Of a DNA stretch of 64,000 nt, positions 44,389 to 55,895 are shown piece after piece. The stretch's first letter is position 1. Every line of letters starts with the position of its first letter. Under the pieces are notes generated by a model. The model saw only the letters and a list, made by a program, of their open reading frames with translations, ran no database searches and was not told the origin of the DNA. The stretch is from Protula sp. h YS-2021 (Eukaryota; Annelida; Polychaeta; Sabellida; Serpulidae): NCBI GenBank assembly GCA_949752745.1, contig OX457031.1, positions 41,761,502-41,825,501 of the forward strand, in the 5' to 3' direction. Position numbers and translations under genes: made by a program.

Positions 44389-45490
44389 CTAAGCCTTAAA
44401 TGTTGATTCTGCCGCTATAAAAGGGGCCACCGAATAAATCCCGGAGATTTCATCTTGGGAGAAATCTTTTAGGTAATATTTGATAAAAGAGTTTGGAGAA
44501 ACCCAGCATCCCGTTTTGAGAATTTCAGAAAATGACACATTGCGTAAAGCCCTAAGTGAATTTGCCACCTGTCTTACTTGATGGGCTTTAACGTTCAACT
44601 CTGATAGGAGATTGGTATCAGACTGTGTCCCTTCATAGGCTGTGATAATGACCTCTTTAATGTAACGAGAAATCGTTTGTTTGGAGATGTCCTTATTGAA
44701 ATTCGGCATGTGGGAAATGATCAAGGCTTTTTGACCTGAAGACCGATATGTTTCCGAAATAACTAAATACTGTCGTAGTGCTTGTACGGGGCACAATGAC
44801 ACGCGATCTCCCGGGTTGTGTTCTTCGGGTAGGGACGGTAGGGCTATATGATCAAATGTGCCAATCCCGGCACATCCCGTGTTTTGCCCATGAATCCCGC
44901 GCTTGGTACGAGGAATACCTTATCCCAAGTCCCGTTTTCCTTACTCACTGTTCTGTCTAAGGCGTGAATTTCACTTCTTCGTTTGCCTGATGCCAACGCC
45001 AATAGAAAGGTGAACCTTAAGGTGGCATTTTTAGCTGATATTACTGATTCGTCAAAAATGTCAGGCCTTTGAAGAAAGCGAAGAACTAGTGACAGATCCC
45101 ATTTTGCCACTGTGGGCGTACTGGGGGGAATTCACCTTAAAGTGTCTGATCAATTGTGACAGGGCGGAGTCTTCTCCTGGGGCATAGCCTGTGGATGCTT
45201 TGAGTTTAGATCCTATGGCTGCCCTGTATCCCTCTATTGAACCTACTTTTAAATGTTCGTCCGTAAATAGATAGTCCAGAAAATCGGCCACGACTGGTGG
45301 GGATGCCTGGAATGGATCTATTTTCGATTTGGTACACCACGAGGGAAATTTATTCCACTGGGCTCTGTACGCCTTAGCTGTGGATTGTTTATGACTACTA
45401 ACCATTTTATCCACTACTTTATTCGAGAAACCTTTCTTCTTTAAGAAAGATTGGTCAGACACCAAAGGTGCAGGTTCAGCAGGTGAGGGG
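44389..45490 (-). pseudogene. DIRS-1 tyrosine recombinase, two frameshifts
   Basis: The enzyme that would insert the circular DNA intermediate. The N-terminal core-binding region (to about 45130) has FLKKKGFSNKVVDKMVSSHK. The frame changes at a run of six C at about 45123-45128. The next frame (45110-44844) has LASGKRRSEIHAL with the first catalytic Arg. A second frame change at about 44850 leads to the last frame, ending 44389. That frame holds KAHQVRQVANS (His-x-x-Arg, about 44583-44574) and FIKYYLKDF with the likely nucleophilic Tyr (about 44478). All catalytic residues visible are conserved. The 5' part overlaps the preceding frame, as usual in DIRS elements. Confidence 0.8.
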
Positions 45491-47623
45491 CCGGGTGGAG
45501 GTGATGCCAGTGTGGTTGGGATAATAGTTCTTTGTGGCATGGGATCGGGATTGATTTGACCACCTTGCATTGTAGCAATAGGGCAAACCATGGAGCTTCC
45601 GGCATCCATGGGGCCACTAACAGGAGGAATCGTGGTTTCAGTTTGATTACCCTTTGGAGAACTTGAAGGAGTATTGCCTGTGGGGGGAAGGCGTACAATA
45701 CTTCTTGGGTTGGCCATGGGCAATTGAGTGCGTCCACCGCCCATGCAGATGGATCCGGGCAGGGGGAGATAAACCTGGGCAGTTGGGTCGTCATGGAATT
45801 GGCGAATAGGTCTATGGAGGGGAGACCCCATGGTGATTGACCTGCTACCAATCGGAAGGATGTGCGTGCTAGGCACCATTCCGTGTGAATTACTTGTCCC
45901 TCCCTGGAGGCCAAATCTGCCAGTACATTGAGTTTTCCCGCTAAGTGATGGGCTGTTAGGGTGATGTGACACTGGCGAGCAAAGCAAAGAATCTTGCATG
46001 CTAGTTTCGAGACAGGAAGAGACCTGGTCCCTCTCTGTCTGTTTAGGTAAGCTACTGCCGTAGAGTTGTCTAAAAGGAACCGTACGGATTTGCCCCTGAG
46101 AATGTAATTCAATCTGTTTAGGGCTATCCACACTACTCGTAACTCTAACCAATTGATGTGGTAGATGTTTAGGGGGGAGCCCATAACCCTTTCCATACCT
46201 GACCCTGACAGTGTATCCCCCAGCCCTTCTGGGACGAATCGGTCTGAAGTTCTATCTCTGGGGGTGGGGGATGAAAGGGGACACCCTCGGTCATCACTAT
46301 GGGATCGCACCACCATTGTAGGGGAATTAGCGTTTTCCCAGAAATTTTTGTTTTGGCACGGGGAAACCTCCCTTTTCTTAGTGCAAATCTGACCTGTCTT
46401 TGAAATGGTCTGTAATGCAAGCGGCATAAAGGGACCGTTTTTTCGGTTGCAACTAGGAGACCTAACAGGGATTCCATTGCCTGTAAGTTCACGTTTTTGT
46501 CTGCTGGGATTGCTTTTATTGCCTGGCAGACTCTTTGGCGTCTCTCTTCGGTAGGAAAGGCTCTTGCATTTTTTAGATCCCATCTTTCCCCGAGGAATAT
46601 AATGTCTTGTTTGGGTGAAAGTTCCGATTTGGGTATGTTGACTACGAGCCCTACCTGAAGGGCTTTTCGAACTAGAGTTATAGTTTGAAGACGGGCCGCT
46701 TGTTTGTCTTGATGGGCTAGTAACCAGTCGTCTAGATATTGGAACACCAACATGCCTTCTAGGCGAGCCCAAGACTTCAGAACTTTCATTACTTTTGAAA
46801 ACACATACGGGGCCCTGGAGAGGCCGAAAGGGAGTGCCCGAAACCAAAAACGTTGTAGGCCTATTTGAAAGCTTACGAATTTTTTGGTTGAATGATGTAA
46901 CGGGATATGGAGGTACGCGTCTGACAGATCTATCGACGTGCCCCACATCCCTGCCTGAAGGCTTACTTTTATAACTTGGGCTGTGTCCATTTGGAAAGTT
47001 GTGGTCATTAGGAATTCGTTGAGGCAGGAGAGGTCTATGACCAATCTCCACCCGCCTGATTTTTTGGGGACTAGGAAGACCCTGCTGAAAAAGGCTTCCT
47101 GGGTTTCGGGCATTTCCTCTATGGCCTCTTTTTCTTTCAGGGATATCAACATTTCCTGAAGGGCTACATCTTTGTCTGACCCTTTGGGGTAGGAGGTGAC
47201 TAAGTTTTCTGGTGCCCAGGCAGTTAGGGGAATAGGGACTTTGTGACCCCTTTGATCCCGTTTGAACGGTAGAGAATACCCGTTTTTGAGCCATCGGACT
47301 ACCCGACGAGGGGCACCCATTTCTGCCCAGGCCTTCCAGAATTTGCCTAGCCTTCTTCCTACGGGCCAGCAGGAGATGTAGGAATGCAAATCTTTTGGAT
47401 TTTCTACACTTATTAAAGTATCGCCAGGAGACCAATGAGTCTCTGGGCGGTACTTTGATTGGCTGCTACCTGCTCTGTTGCGGCGATGGGACCTCCTGTC
47501 GACTGCTGTGACCTGACTTGGGCTTCTTGGCCGGAGGGGGTTGCGATTGGGAGATGGGCTTAGCCTGCTCCGAGTTTGGGCGTTGGACTCTCTTGCGTTT
47601 GAGTGGGCGCCGAAATGATGCAC
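45441..47623 (-). pseudogene. DIRS-1 reverse transcriptase, RNase H and methyltransferase-like region, one frameshift
   Basis: RT in 47623-46169 has VFLVPKKSGGWRLVIDL, SIDLSDAYLHIPLH, LPFGLSRAPYVF and catalytic FQYLDDWLL. RNase H begins with IELQTDSSQKGWGIH and is cut by a stop at 46169-46171. A run of six C lies just before it. RNase H continues in another frame from about 46190 (NWLELRVVWIALNRL, LDNSTAVAYLNR, HHLAGKLNVLADLASR). The same frame then holds a region with SIDLFANSMTTQLPRF and FLLLVAPWMPEAPWF, which corresponds to the DNA-methyltransferase-like domain described for DIRS elements. It ends at 45441. Confidence 0.85.
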
Positions 47624-49686
47624 GGGACATCCTGGACATCAAGGCGAAGTCTTGTGATAGGGAGCGGCTTTCTTGATTTACTCGCTCTATTTCCGCGGAA
47701 GGAAACAATTCTTTTTCACCCAGAATGGGAGCATGACGCAATTCCCTCAACCCTTTCACGCTCGACCAACAATGTTGTAAGAAGGCATCCCGTCTGAGGA
47801 AAACCATGGACGTCATCAGGTAAGTAGATAGCTTGACAACGTCCCTGGTTGCAAGAGCCAGACATTCCAATAGTTTGGACGTGACCGGATCATTGAGGCG
47901 TAGATCCTCCCAACGCGTTTTTAACGCTTTCAGAGTGTGGTCCTGAAATGACATTACATTAAGAATATGTCGTGGGGACGCCTCAATGGTCTTAGCGTCT
48001 TTCTCCAATAGTGGAATGTCCGAATCGTTGCGAACCGAGGGCATCCAAACCGTGCGTTTCGACGGTTGCTCCAAAGGTTCTGAAGATATTAGGTCGTCCG
48101 ATTGTCGATACGGGCCTGGTCTTACAGCACAGTGGCGCGAGGCGTGAAAACGGGATAAGGTACGGCCCTCGGCGTTGTCCATGTTTTTGAACTCCCTTGT
48201 TCGTACTGCTACCGCGTTAGCGATGCCTTCGCTGGTAGGTAGCGCGATAAATGGGTCTTGATGCAGCGAAGCCGTCTGAGAGGTCATCCGGATAGGAGGA
48301 TCCTCTTTATCGGCCGTAGGAGAGCTGGCAGTGACCCTAGCCAGACGGGCAATTTCCTTAATTGCGTCGCGAAAAGGAACGTCTTCTGGAGCTATTGTCG
48401 ATGAGGTGATGGTTGGAGTGGCATTCTCGCTTCGTGGAGTGAAATCCGGTGGGGAGGGGGTCCTGATTGGGCGTCTCCCTGCTGCTGCCGGATCTTTCCA
48501 AAGCTTCTGGCCACTACGAGGGGATCTGATATAGTCCATTTCCCTGAGGGGAAGGCGAAACTGAGAGGAAGGGGGTGTATCTGCTGCCTCCTCACTCGAT
48601 TCTCCACCTTCTGACTCTTGATCCTCTGACTCCTGTTCGGGTTCCCGTTCGTGACTCGTGCCTGCCGATTGTGATGGGACGTGACCCGAAGGGGTATAGA
48701 TCTCCCGTTCTCGGTTGAGTGGAATGGAAGACAGATGGGATGTCACTGACTGGACCAACTCTTCTTCCTCCTCCTCTCCCATAAAGCCTGATCCTCGCCC
48801 TGATGGGGGAAGCCCTGAGGATTCAGCGTCACTGATCACTTCTACTGACGGTAGTTGTGTGCTGGGATCTACATGAGAAGGGGATGGAGTGGTGAGTGGC
48901 TGTAGGTCTGGTGGTGGCCGCGAAACTGTGGCAGAAGGTTTATGTTTGCGGCGAGATTCCTTGCCTTGGCGTTCGACTTGCTGTTAGAGATCTAGCAATT
49001 GTTTTTGCAACTGGGCTTGCATCGACAAAAAAGCTGAAAACTCCCCAGGCAGACGTGGAACTGAAGGGGGGCGACAGTTCTGATTGTGCCGGAATGCCCA
49101 ACTGACCGGCCAGAGCCGAGAAACTGGAGCCCGAAGCCGTATGAGTAACTGTCACTGGTTCCAAAGCAATGTCTGTTTTCGGTGTCGTTTCGGCTTTATC
49201 CGTATCCGAGGGTGTAATAGCCCAAGCCTTCCTGAGGGTTTCCAGCTCTTTGCCTTCTGGAATATCCAGGTCGGCCACCGTTTCGGTATATGCTTTACGT
49301 TTGCGGGATTTCTTGCTCTTCCTGTCCACCGCAAAGGCATCGGACTCCGAACCCGTATCCATCTTAACGGGAGACGAAACTTGTTCCAAAATCACTGAGC
49401 TAGCTTTACGCATCGTTACTTGACCGAAATCCGAGGACGCACATGGGGATAAAGACAAGGCTTTACGTCTGTCCCTTTTCCTATCATTGCGTATCCTGTT
49501 CTTGAGAATAAGTTTCCACTGTTTCGGTGACAAGTGATGGCACTCGGAGCAAGTATTCCACTCGTCGCAAAGGGGTACACTGTTCTTCCGTTTGCAACGG
49601 TCACAAATAGAGTGAGGGTTGAAGGCTGAAGGTGGGTGGGTGCACTGCAGAAGTATCGGCTGACCCCGCAGGCTGGCTTCTGTCAT
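47466..49686 (-). pseudogene. DIRS-1 gag-like protein, frameshift and one stop
   Basis: ATG at 49686 gives MTEASLRGQPILLQCTHPPS and a Cys/His region, CDRCKRKNSVPLC then CSECHHLSP, a putative zinc-binding module near the N-terminus. The frame ends at 48940. A frameshift near a T6 run (about 49028-49034) and one premature TAA (about 48990) separate it from the second frame, which is open from about 48985 to 47466. That frame is Glu/Ser/Pro-rich and later has a helical region with KLLECLALATRDVVKL. The plus-strand gag of DIRS-2 at 63319 is a clear homologue of the N-terminal half. An acceptor-like TTTCAG lies immediately before the ATG. Confidence 0.7.
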
Positions 49687-49688
49687 AT

Positions 49689-50607
49689 CTGAAATGCAAG
49701 CAGAAAAAGACAGGTAAGTTATCTGTTCATGTCACGGCAGACTAGACAGATAAAAGAACATTTAGCGCAAAAACGAGAGTTATACCACCTTGGAGTGTTA
49801 GCAAATAGTACCAGTACGCACTCTGTTCGAATAGGCGCTAAAATTATGCTCATAGGCCTCTCAGGACTCTATCGAATGAAAGATATTCAAAATGGGCCTT
49901 CGATGGGACCATTTTCGGGATGTAGGAAATTATCCCATAAACGGGATATGACCATGGGCCCGAAAACGGGATCGATTTCCGGGACCTTAAACGGTACCAT
50001 GTAGTCCATTTGTGGGCCTCGTCCGACTGATCCCATAAATGGGATTCGGGCCTGATCCCAGGCAAATGAGGTGCCACAAATGGGCCACTTGGTGCCGAAA
50101 AAACGGCACCTCGGAACCATGTATGGGATATCGTAGTCCCATAAATGGGCTTTCAGAAGAAATTTCGCCAAAAATAGCTCGAAACGTCTATGAGCATAAT
50201 TTCGCCTGAACCAGAGCTAGCAGAGTCTGGAGAAACCCTGACCTAACTAGCAGGTTCCGAAGGAGTGTCTAACCAGCAAAAATGGCCATTCACGTAATGG
50301 TACCATAAGCTGTGGCTGACTAGGGATCAAAGCAGGCACAGTGGGCTGCAGAGATTCTACCAACTCCGAGGCGGTGTGTGCATGAACTAGAACAAAATTC
50401 CGGTCCTGTAGCTTCCGTGTGGAGAAGAGAGGCACACTTCCCGGGACTAAGAAGTGTCTCCGCTGCGTGTAAACTCAACAACTACCAGACCGAAAGAAAC
50501 AGTGCCGAAAAATTGCTTCAATCCGAGTAGAAATTTATCCACACAAATCACAAATCACGTAAGTTAATCCAAGAAAGTGAAAATAGTAGATTAAAGCAAA
50601 ATCGCAC
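49689..50607 (-). other. Candidate leader intron of DIRS-1 with GGGAC/CCCAT motif array
   Basis: A donor-like AAG|GTGCGATTTTGC (50608/50607) and an acceptor-like GCATTTCAG (AG at 49690-49689) lie 2 bases before the gag ATG. Inside, about 49885-50150 contains a dense cluster of ATGGGATC/GATCCCAT/GGGCC words. DIRS-2 has the same two sites and a similar array (62343-63316), which supports an intron. No transcript evidence is available to me. Confidence 0.4.
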
Positions 50608-50886
50608 CTTGCTCAGTTCCCTTTTTTAGATAAAAAAGTGGAGCACACAGAAAGGCGTGTGTTGTAAACACCACGCTTGAAGGGAATGATTGATGTCTTC
50701 GAATGACGTAAGTCTTATCGTTCTCGCTTGCTGATTGGCTAGAGATGGAGGGAAGACAGGATGGAGAGTAGAGGGACCATTCTATTCACAAGGAAAAATT
50801 TCATTTTTATTTGCGTGGTATTATTTACCGGAAGGGAACCCATCTAAAGTGGAGATAAGCGAATTTAAAGCTTTTACGAAGTAAAA

Positions 50887-51232
50887 AGAAATTTTATTAA
50901 AGAGAAGGGATTCAACTCCGAGTTCAAGATTTGCTTCAAAAAGTCACGGAGACGCATTGTAAGTAGTTGGTACCCATGTGTACCAACCCCCATCCCCATC
51001 CCCCCCATCCTCTAGAACCATATGATATATATAGTAACACCCTCGCAGTGAACATTGCGGCGTTCCATTAACGTTGGATGGGCGTTACACCCGAGGTCGG
51101 AACAACATGTGGTTATGGTTGTTTATGGAAGTCGACATATAACGTACACCTTCCGACGTTGGATAGATGTCGGGAGGGCAACGTTATATATTTTACACCT
51201 TTGTTTCTCTCCACTTACACAGTCACCTGTTA
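50887..51232. other. Spacer between DIRS-1 and the large palindromic element
   Basis: About 350 bp without a gene. It contains CGTTGGAT phrases near 51070-51090 and 51158 that resemble the CGACATCT/CAACGTTG repeats at 27440-27515 and 59890-60060. A C-run is at about 50999-51010. Confidence 0.35.
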
Positions 51233-51436
51233 TGGCTAAGTAGTTGAGAAACGAGAGAATCACTGCATTTTGTGACGTCATACTGACCCCCCCCCCCCTA
51301 GGCGGCATAACCCTAAGTCACCAGTCATTCATCATGACGTCATTAGTCACGTGACCTGTCAATCATCTTTGGTCACATGACCTGTCAATCATGTATCATG
51401 TATATGAGGACTATTTTCCCGATCATTAACCTTCTG

Positions 51437-51521
51437 GCCTGAATGGCTCAGTTGGTAGAGCAGAGGACCCGAAAGCGGAAGCATGATCTGAAGGTCGGTG
51501 GTTCGAACCCGCCCTCCGGCA
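51437..51521 (+). tRNA. tRNA-like unit L1 (anticodon not assigned)
   Basis: It has a good A-box region (TGGCTCAGTTGGTAGAGC, D-stem GCTC/GAGC) and a T-arm GGTGG-TTCGAAC-CCGCC. Five of seven acceptor pairs form between GCCTGAA and CTCCGGC. The anticodon region has a short stem CAGA/TCTG with an enlarged loop of about 22 nt, so it may hold an intron or be decayed. A functional tRNA is not certain. Confidence 0.45.
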
Positions 51522-51674
51522 TCACTTTCACTTTCTGTCTATCATATTATTTGGGTTCTCAAAGTGAGTCATTAGTCACGTGACCTGTCAATCATGTGTC
51601 ACGTGACGTATCAATCATGTTTCATGTGACCCTAACTGCATATGAGGACTATTTTCCCGATCATTAACCTTCTG

Positions 51675-51752
51675 GCCTGAATGGCTCAGTTGGTAGAGCA
51701 TAGGACCCGTAAGCATGATATGAAGGTCGGTGGATCGAACCCGCAATCGGGC
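51675..51752 (+). tRNA. tRNA-like unit L2 (anticodon not assigned)
   Basis: A second copy of the L1 type. Six of seven acceptor pairs form between GCCTGAA and ATCGGGC (one G-U). D-stem GCTC/GAGC, T-loop ATCGAAC (B-box GGATCGAACCC). The anticodon-side stem is CATA/TATG, a paired change relative to CAGA/TCTG in L1. The loop contains GGACCCGTAAG, somewhat like the tRNA-Tyr region, but I do not assign an anticodon. Confidence 0.45.
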
Positions 51753-52627
51753 ATCACTTTCATATCATGGGGACCCCCCCCCCCCCCCCTCGGGACATAA
51801 TATGTACCGACCCCCCCCCCCCCCGGTCCTCCATGTGACGACTTCCATCATCTGTCTATCATACCATGGGGACCCCCCCCGGGTCCTCCATGTGACGACT
51901 TCCATCTTCTGTCTATCATACCATGGGGACCCCCCCCGGGTTCTCAATCTGAGGACCCCCCCCCTAGGATTCAACATTCCTATAGGAGCCCATTGTGTGT
52001 GCACATATGCATCATTCATTCTCTGGCTGCCGTTGGATACACATGAAAAAAGTGAAAACAGTTGCTCTTACCGGTTGTGCTGTGCTGTGCTGTTGGATAC
52101 ACATGTGAAAACAGTTGCTCTTACCTGTTGTGCTGTGGTGTGCTGTTGGAGAACAAGTGAAGGATAGACTTAAGAGACGAAGTGAAACATTGACTAGTCT
52201 TTGGAAAAAGGAATTGAAACATTGGTTCTTCTTTGGAAAAGGGAAGTGAAAGACTGGTTATTCTTTGGAAAGGAACTGAAGACAAATTAACCAATGACTT
52301 GTGGTAAGTCATCTTTTTTTTTTTTTTTTTTTTTTTTGTAACATTATGTAACACAATGTAACACTGTGTAACATTATGTAACACAATGTTACATTATGTA
52401 ACATTATGTAACATTATGTAACACAATGGTGCATTATGTAACACAATGTTACATAATGTTACACTTTGTTACATCATGTGACACTTTGTTACATCATGTG
52501 ACACTTTGTAACATCATGTGACACTATGTGACTATGTAACATCATATAGCTATATGACTATGTAATTGCTATATGAACATAATTAGTCAAACGTATGTAT
52601 GTCATTATCACATCGTTCAACAGACAA

Positions 52628-52705
52628 GTCGTAATGGCTCACTGGTTAGAGCGATCGACTAGCAACCTAAGAGCCCCGGGATCGTTCCCACGTCAGGGGC
52701 AAAAA
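52628..52705 (+). tRNA. tRNA-like unit L3, decayed
   Basis: A-box-like TGGCTCACTGGTTAGAGC, a CTAGCAA heptamer like an AGC (Ala) anticodon loop, and a B-box-like GGATCGTTCCC. Acceptor and anticodon stems do not pair well. It is followed by a poly-T run at 52712-52720 that could act as a Pol III terminator. Probably a relic. Confidence 0.35.
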
Positions 52706-52822
52706 AATTTTTTTTGGTTATTTTTGGTTTTTGTTCATTTTTATGACTCTGTGACATTATGTGACAACATGTGACTGTGACATCATGTGACTCTGTGACA
52801 TTATGTGACTCTGTGACTTTAC

Positions 52823-52855
<33 letters not shown>

Positions 52856-54126
52856 GATAATATTTAATTAGTCATATTTCAATGGTTTCCCCATTGCAGT
52901 AACCACACATAGCATAAGTATATGTGTACAGAGTGTGGGGGAAAACCGATTGCTAAAATTTAGAGTGCACTCGTACAGAGTGTGGGAGAAAAACCGATCG
53001 ATAAAATTTCAGAGTGCACTCGTACAGAGTGTGGGAGAAAAACCGATCGATAATTTCAGAGTGCACTCGTACAGAGTGTGGGAGAAAAACCGATCGATAA
53101 AATGTCAGAGTGCACTCGTACAGAGAGTGGGGGAAAACCGATCGATAAATTTTAAAGTGCACTCGTTCAGACCGTGGGAACGATCGATAAATTTGAAAAC
53201 ATCAAAGGCCTAGACCGTGGGAACGATCAATAAAAATCAGAGTGCACTCGTTCCAGAGCGTGGGAATGGGATTTTCCGTACGTTAAGTCCAATGTTATGT
53301 TTTAAGTTATAGTAGTTGGAAAATGACACTTCTAAAACACATTTAACAAATGTAGTTTTTAACACCATATAATATATAAAATAAGTTTGAACATTTTAGC
53401 ATTCTACTTATTTGAATGTTCTAAAGTTATAGTAGTGGGAAAATGGTGGTTCTAGACCAACTTTAACAAATTTAGTTTTTAACACCATATGATATATAAC
53501 ATAAGTTTGAACATTTTAGCACGCTACTTATTTGAATATTCTAAAGTCATAGTAGTGGAAAAATGGCGGTTCTAGACCAATTTTAACAAATTTTGTTTTT
53601 TGACAAAATATGATGTATAAAATAAGTTTGAACATTTAACCATGGTGTAGTAGGGTAAAAATGGTGGTTCTAGACCAATTTTAACAAATTTTGTTTTTTG
53701 ACAACATATGATGTATAAAATAAGTTTAAACATTTTACCATGGTGTAGTAGGGTAAAAATAAGGGTTCTAGACCAACTTTAACAAATTTTGTTTTTTGAC
53801 AACATATGATGTATAAGATAAGTTTGAACATTTTACCATGGTGTAGTAAGGTAAAAATCAGGGTTCTAAACCAACTTTAACAAATTTAGTTTTTTACACG
53901 TTTCAGACGATTCTACCACTTGGTTGATCGGTTGATTGTTGGAAAATGAAAAGTAAAAATGTGGATAGTTATGTAGGAAAACTGCGCCCATTCAAAAGAC
54001 GTGTTCGAATGGCAAGCCCATTTTAAAGACGTGTTCGAATGACAAGCCCATTTTAAAGACGTGTTCGAATGGCAAGCCCATTCAAAACACGTGTTCGAAT
54101 AATTTTTGAAAGATATTACGTCGTGG

Positions 54127-54405
54127 TATTGTTCAACAAATTGTTCAACATGTTCAACAGGTTCAACATGTTCAACATGTTCAACTTGTTCAACATGTTC
54201 AACATGTTCAACATGTTCAACTTGTTCAACATGTTCAACATGTTCAACTTGTTCAACATGTTCAACATGTTCAACATGTTCAACTTGTTCAACATGTTCA
54301 ACATGTTCAACTTGTTCAACATGTTCAACATGTTCAACATGTTCAACTTGTTCAACATGTTCAACATGTTCAACAAGTGTTCAACATGTTCAACAAGTTG
54401 TATAT
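54127..54405 (+). repeat. ATGTTCAAC array, left arm
   Basis: About 29 nonamers, mostly ATGTTCAAC with CTTGTTCAAC-type variants every third or fourth unit, giving a higher-order 27/36-bp pattern. The matching array in the right arm is at 56690-56942 in inverse orientation. Phe/Met/Asn and Cys/Ser/Thr frames across it are artefacts. Confidence 0.9.
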
Positions 54406-54583
54406 AAAGCTATGTTGAAAGACTTTCTCATCATTTGAATAGTGTAGGTTGAACCGAAAGGATGTATAAATGCAACATTTGTTCGAAATCTTACAATTAG
54501 CTGCAAAGTCGCATATGGTAAAGTTATTTCTAAACATTTTAGGACATAGTGTGTCCAACCTCGAGTGTGACAGCTCCCTATAG

Positions 54584-54594
54584 AGCATAAAAGG
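54584..54594 (+). promoter_or_regulatory. TATA-like box before the PC4-like gene
   Basis: GAGCATAAAAGGT lies about 60 bp before the ATG at 54648, within the unique centre. It is a plausible core promoter placed about 30 bp upstream of a start site near 54620. Inference from spacing only. Confidence 0.4.
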
Positions 54595-54647
54595 TACCTA
54601 CCCTCAGACATAACGCACATTCTGTATCAAGATACTGAAGAGTGAAC

Positions 54648-55190
54648 ATGTCTGCAGTGAGTGAACAACAACTACCATCTATGGCAATGCCTGCAGAAAA
54701 TTCTATAGCAAAGCCTGAGACAATACCTACAGCAAAGTCTAAGGCAATGCCCATGGTAAAGTCTAAGGCGAAGTCACGTCAGCAGCGTCAAAAGCGACCA
54801 CATCTTAGAAAGATAAAAAGAGATGAGTTACCAGCTATGACGCCGCCGTGTAAAATGCGAAAAAATACGACAGAGCCTAATATGAAGCGAGAACCGGAGC
54901 GTAAAGCTGATACCACCATGAAGAAGATGCGTGTAGACGATTCACCGGTTATGATACCCATTAATGGAGAAACATATATTAAATTGGTGAATTATCAACA
55001 GAAAGTGATGGTTAACATTCGTAAATATATTACGAATCATGCATCTGGGAGGTTATATCCTACCAAGAAGGGAATTTTATTGTCATTGAAAGACTGGCAC
55101 ATGTTGAAGAAGCAAATGACGTCAGTGGATCTCATGCTTCAGAAAATGGATTTGTATAAATGCAGTGACTGTCAGAAGATGGTTGAGTAG
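54648..55190 (+). CDS. PC4/SUB1-like coactivator or ssDNA-binding protein
   Basis: ATG at 54648 gives 180 aa. Residues about 1-100 are basic and low-complexity, with internal repeats of the type AKSKAMPMVKSKAKSR and a likely nuclear-localisation cluster (RQKRPHLRKIKRDE). The C-terminal part, INGETYIKLVNYQQKVMVNI then RKYI and TKKGILLSLKDWHMLKKQM, closely follows the PC4 domain. That domain binds single-stranded DNA and acts as a Pol II coactivator. It ends with CSDCQKMVE. Being intact and in the unique centre of a palindromic element suggests it serves the element, perhaps in DNA handling or its own transcription (inference). A polyadenylation signal, AATAAA, lies at about 55508. Confidence 0.75.
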   Translation: MSAVSEQQLPSMAMPAENSIAKPETIPTAKSKAMPMVKSKAKSRQQRQKRPHLRKIKRDELPAMTPPCKMRKNTTEPNMKREPERKADTTMKKMRVDDSPVMIPINGETYIKLVNYQQKVMVNIRKYITNHASGRLYPTKKGILLSLKDWHMLKKQMTSVDLMLQKMDLYKCSDCQKMVE

Positions 55191-55553
55191 ACAGGGAGAT
55201 GACTGTATACAGTTTTAACAGCATGACGAGCTTAATAAATGCTTTGATTTCATCACAGTGCAGAAGATTGGACCGAAGGTTTTGAAGCTTGACAAGAACT
55301 TAGCTTTGACTCATATGAACATGTACATTTGATATGTAGTTCAAATTAAATTGTCTTCATATGTAGACTATGAAATTAACATTATCTATGTTCATGTGAA
55401 GTCAGTTGTTATAAAATTTTAAGTTAAGTTCTTCTGCACATGTACTAACATGATATGTATTTGAAATAGTTTTGTTTTTATCATAATTGTACATAGTTGT
55501 AATGTTCAATAAAAACACATATGATGCTTTTCAACTTTTTATTTTTCTCATAC

Positions 55554-55735
55554 AATACTTGGATATAATACATCATAAAACAATACTTGGATATAATACA
55601 TAATAAAACAATACTTGGATATAATACATAATAAAACAATACTTGGATATAATACATAATAAAACAATACTTGAATATATTACATAATAATACAATTCTT
55701 TAATATAATACATAATAATACAAAATTAACTATAA
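55554..55735 (+). repeat. 28-bp tandem repeat between the two centre genes
   Basis: About six copies of CAATACTTGGATATAATACA plus TAATAAAA, decaying toward the right. It separates the 3' ends of the two convergent genes. Confidence 0.8.
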
Positions 55736-55895
55736 TACCCAATATATGATATATGGTTTAAGGGTCAATTAAAACCATGTCAGGAACCTTACGACTTTAT
55801 ATGTTGCAAAGCAAGACATATATTACACAGCGCTTAAGTTAATAAAATGTTACAACATTTATAAAGTCTTTATTATAAAGTTTAGTCAAATAAGT

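Larger units (their letters stand above)
43195..50886 (-). mobile_element. DIRS-type tyrosine-recombinase retrotransposon (DIRS-1), nearly full length
   Basis: A 48-bp inverted terminal repeat (43195-43242 and 50839-50886) encloses, on the minus strand, a leader, gag, RT/RNase H/methyltransferase-like and tyrosine recombinase regions in the normal DIRS order. Internal frameshifts at short homopolymers and one gag stop make this copy inactive as written. The terminal repeat contains its own palindrome, CTTTTACGAAGTAAAA. A diverged relative starts at 62077 on the plus strand. Confidence 0.8.
51233..54510 (+). repeat. Left arm of the large inverted repeat
   Basis: Order from outside in: TGACGTCAT and C-run; two related tRNA-like units with flanks; C-runs in a 60-70 bp triplicated phrase (51765-51965); poly-T tract (52314-52336). 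Next come the GTAACATTATG array (52338-52545), a third tRNA-like unit, (TTA)n (52820-52853) and a roughly 50-bp array with GTGCACTCGTACAGAG (52930-53260). Then follow a 120-155 bp array (53275-53900), four GTGTTCGAATGGCAAGCCCA copies (54000-54100) and the ATGTTCAAC array (54127-54405). The arm ends inside a truncated copy of the zinc-finger ORF start. Confidence 0.8.

Noticed and set aside
46169..46200. Programmed -1 frameshift in DIRS-1 RNase H
   Set aside because: The heptamer ending in the C6 run begins with T, so P-site re-pairing is poor. Other breaks in this copy suggest plain indels.
51730..52167. 145-codon frame with proline-rich start, and its mirror at 58917-59165
   Set aside because: Driven by C-runs in the triplicated phrase near 51770-51960; no recognisable domain, and homopolymer lengths differ between arms.
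52935..53213. 92-codon frame with repeated SALVQSVGEK-type units, and its mirror at 57859-58137
   Set aside because: The array unit of about 50 bp keeps a frame open by chance in part of its length. Unit lengths vary and no start context or domain is seen.
54069..54438. Frames rich in Phe-Asn-Met or Cys-Ser-Thr repeats, also at 56650-57003
   Set aside because: Direct translation of the ATGTTCAAC array in all frames; no independent coding evidence.
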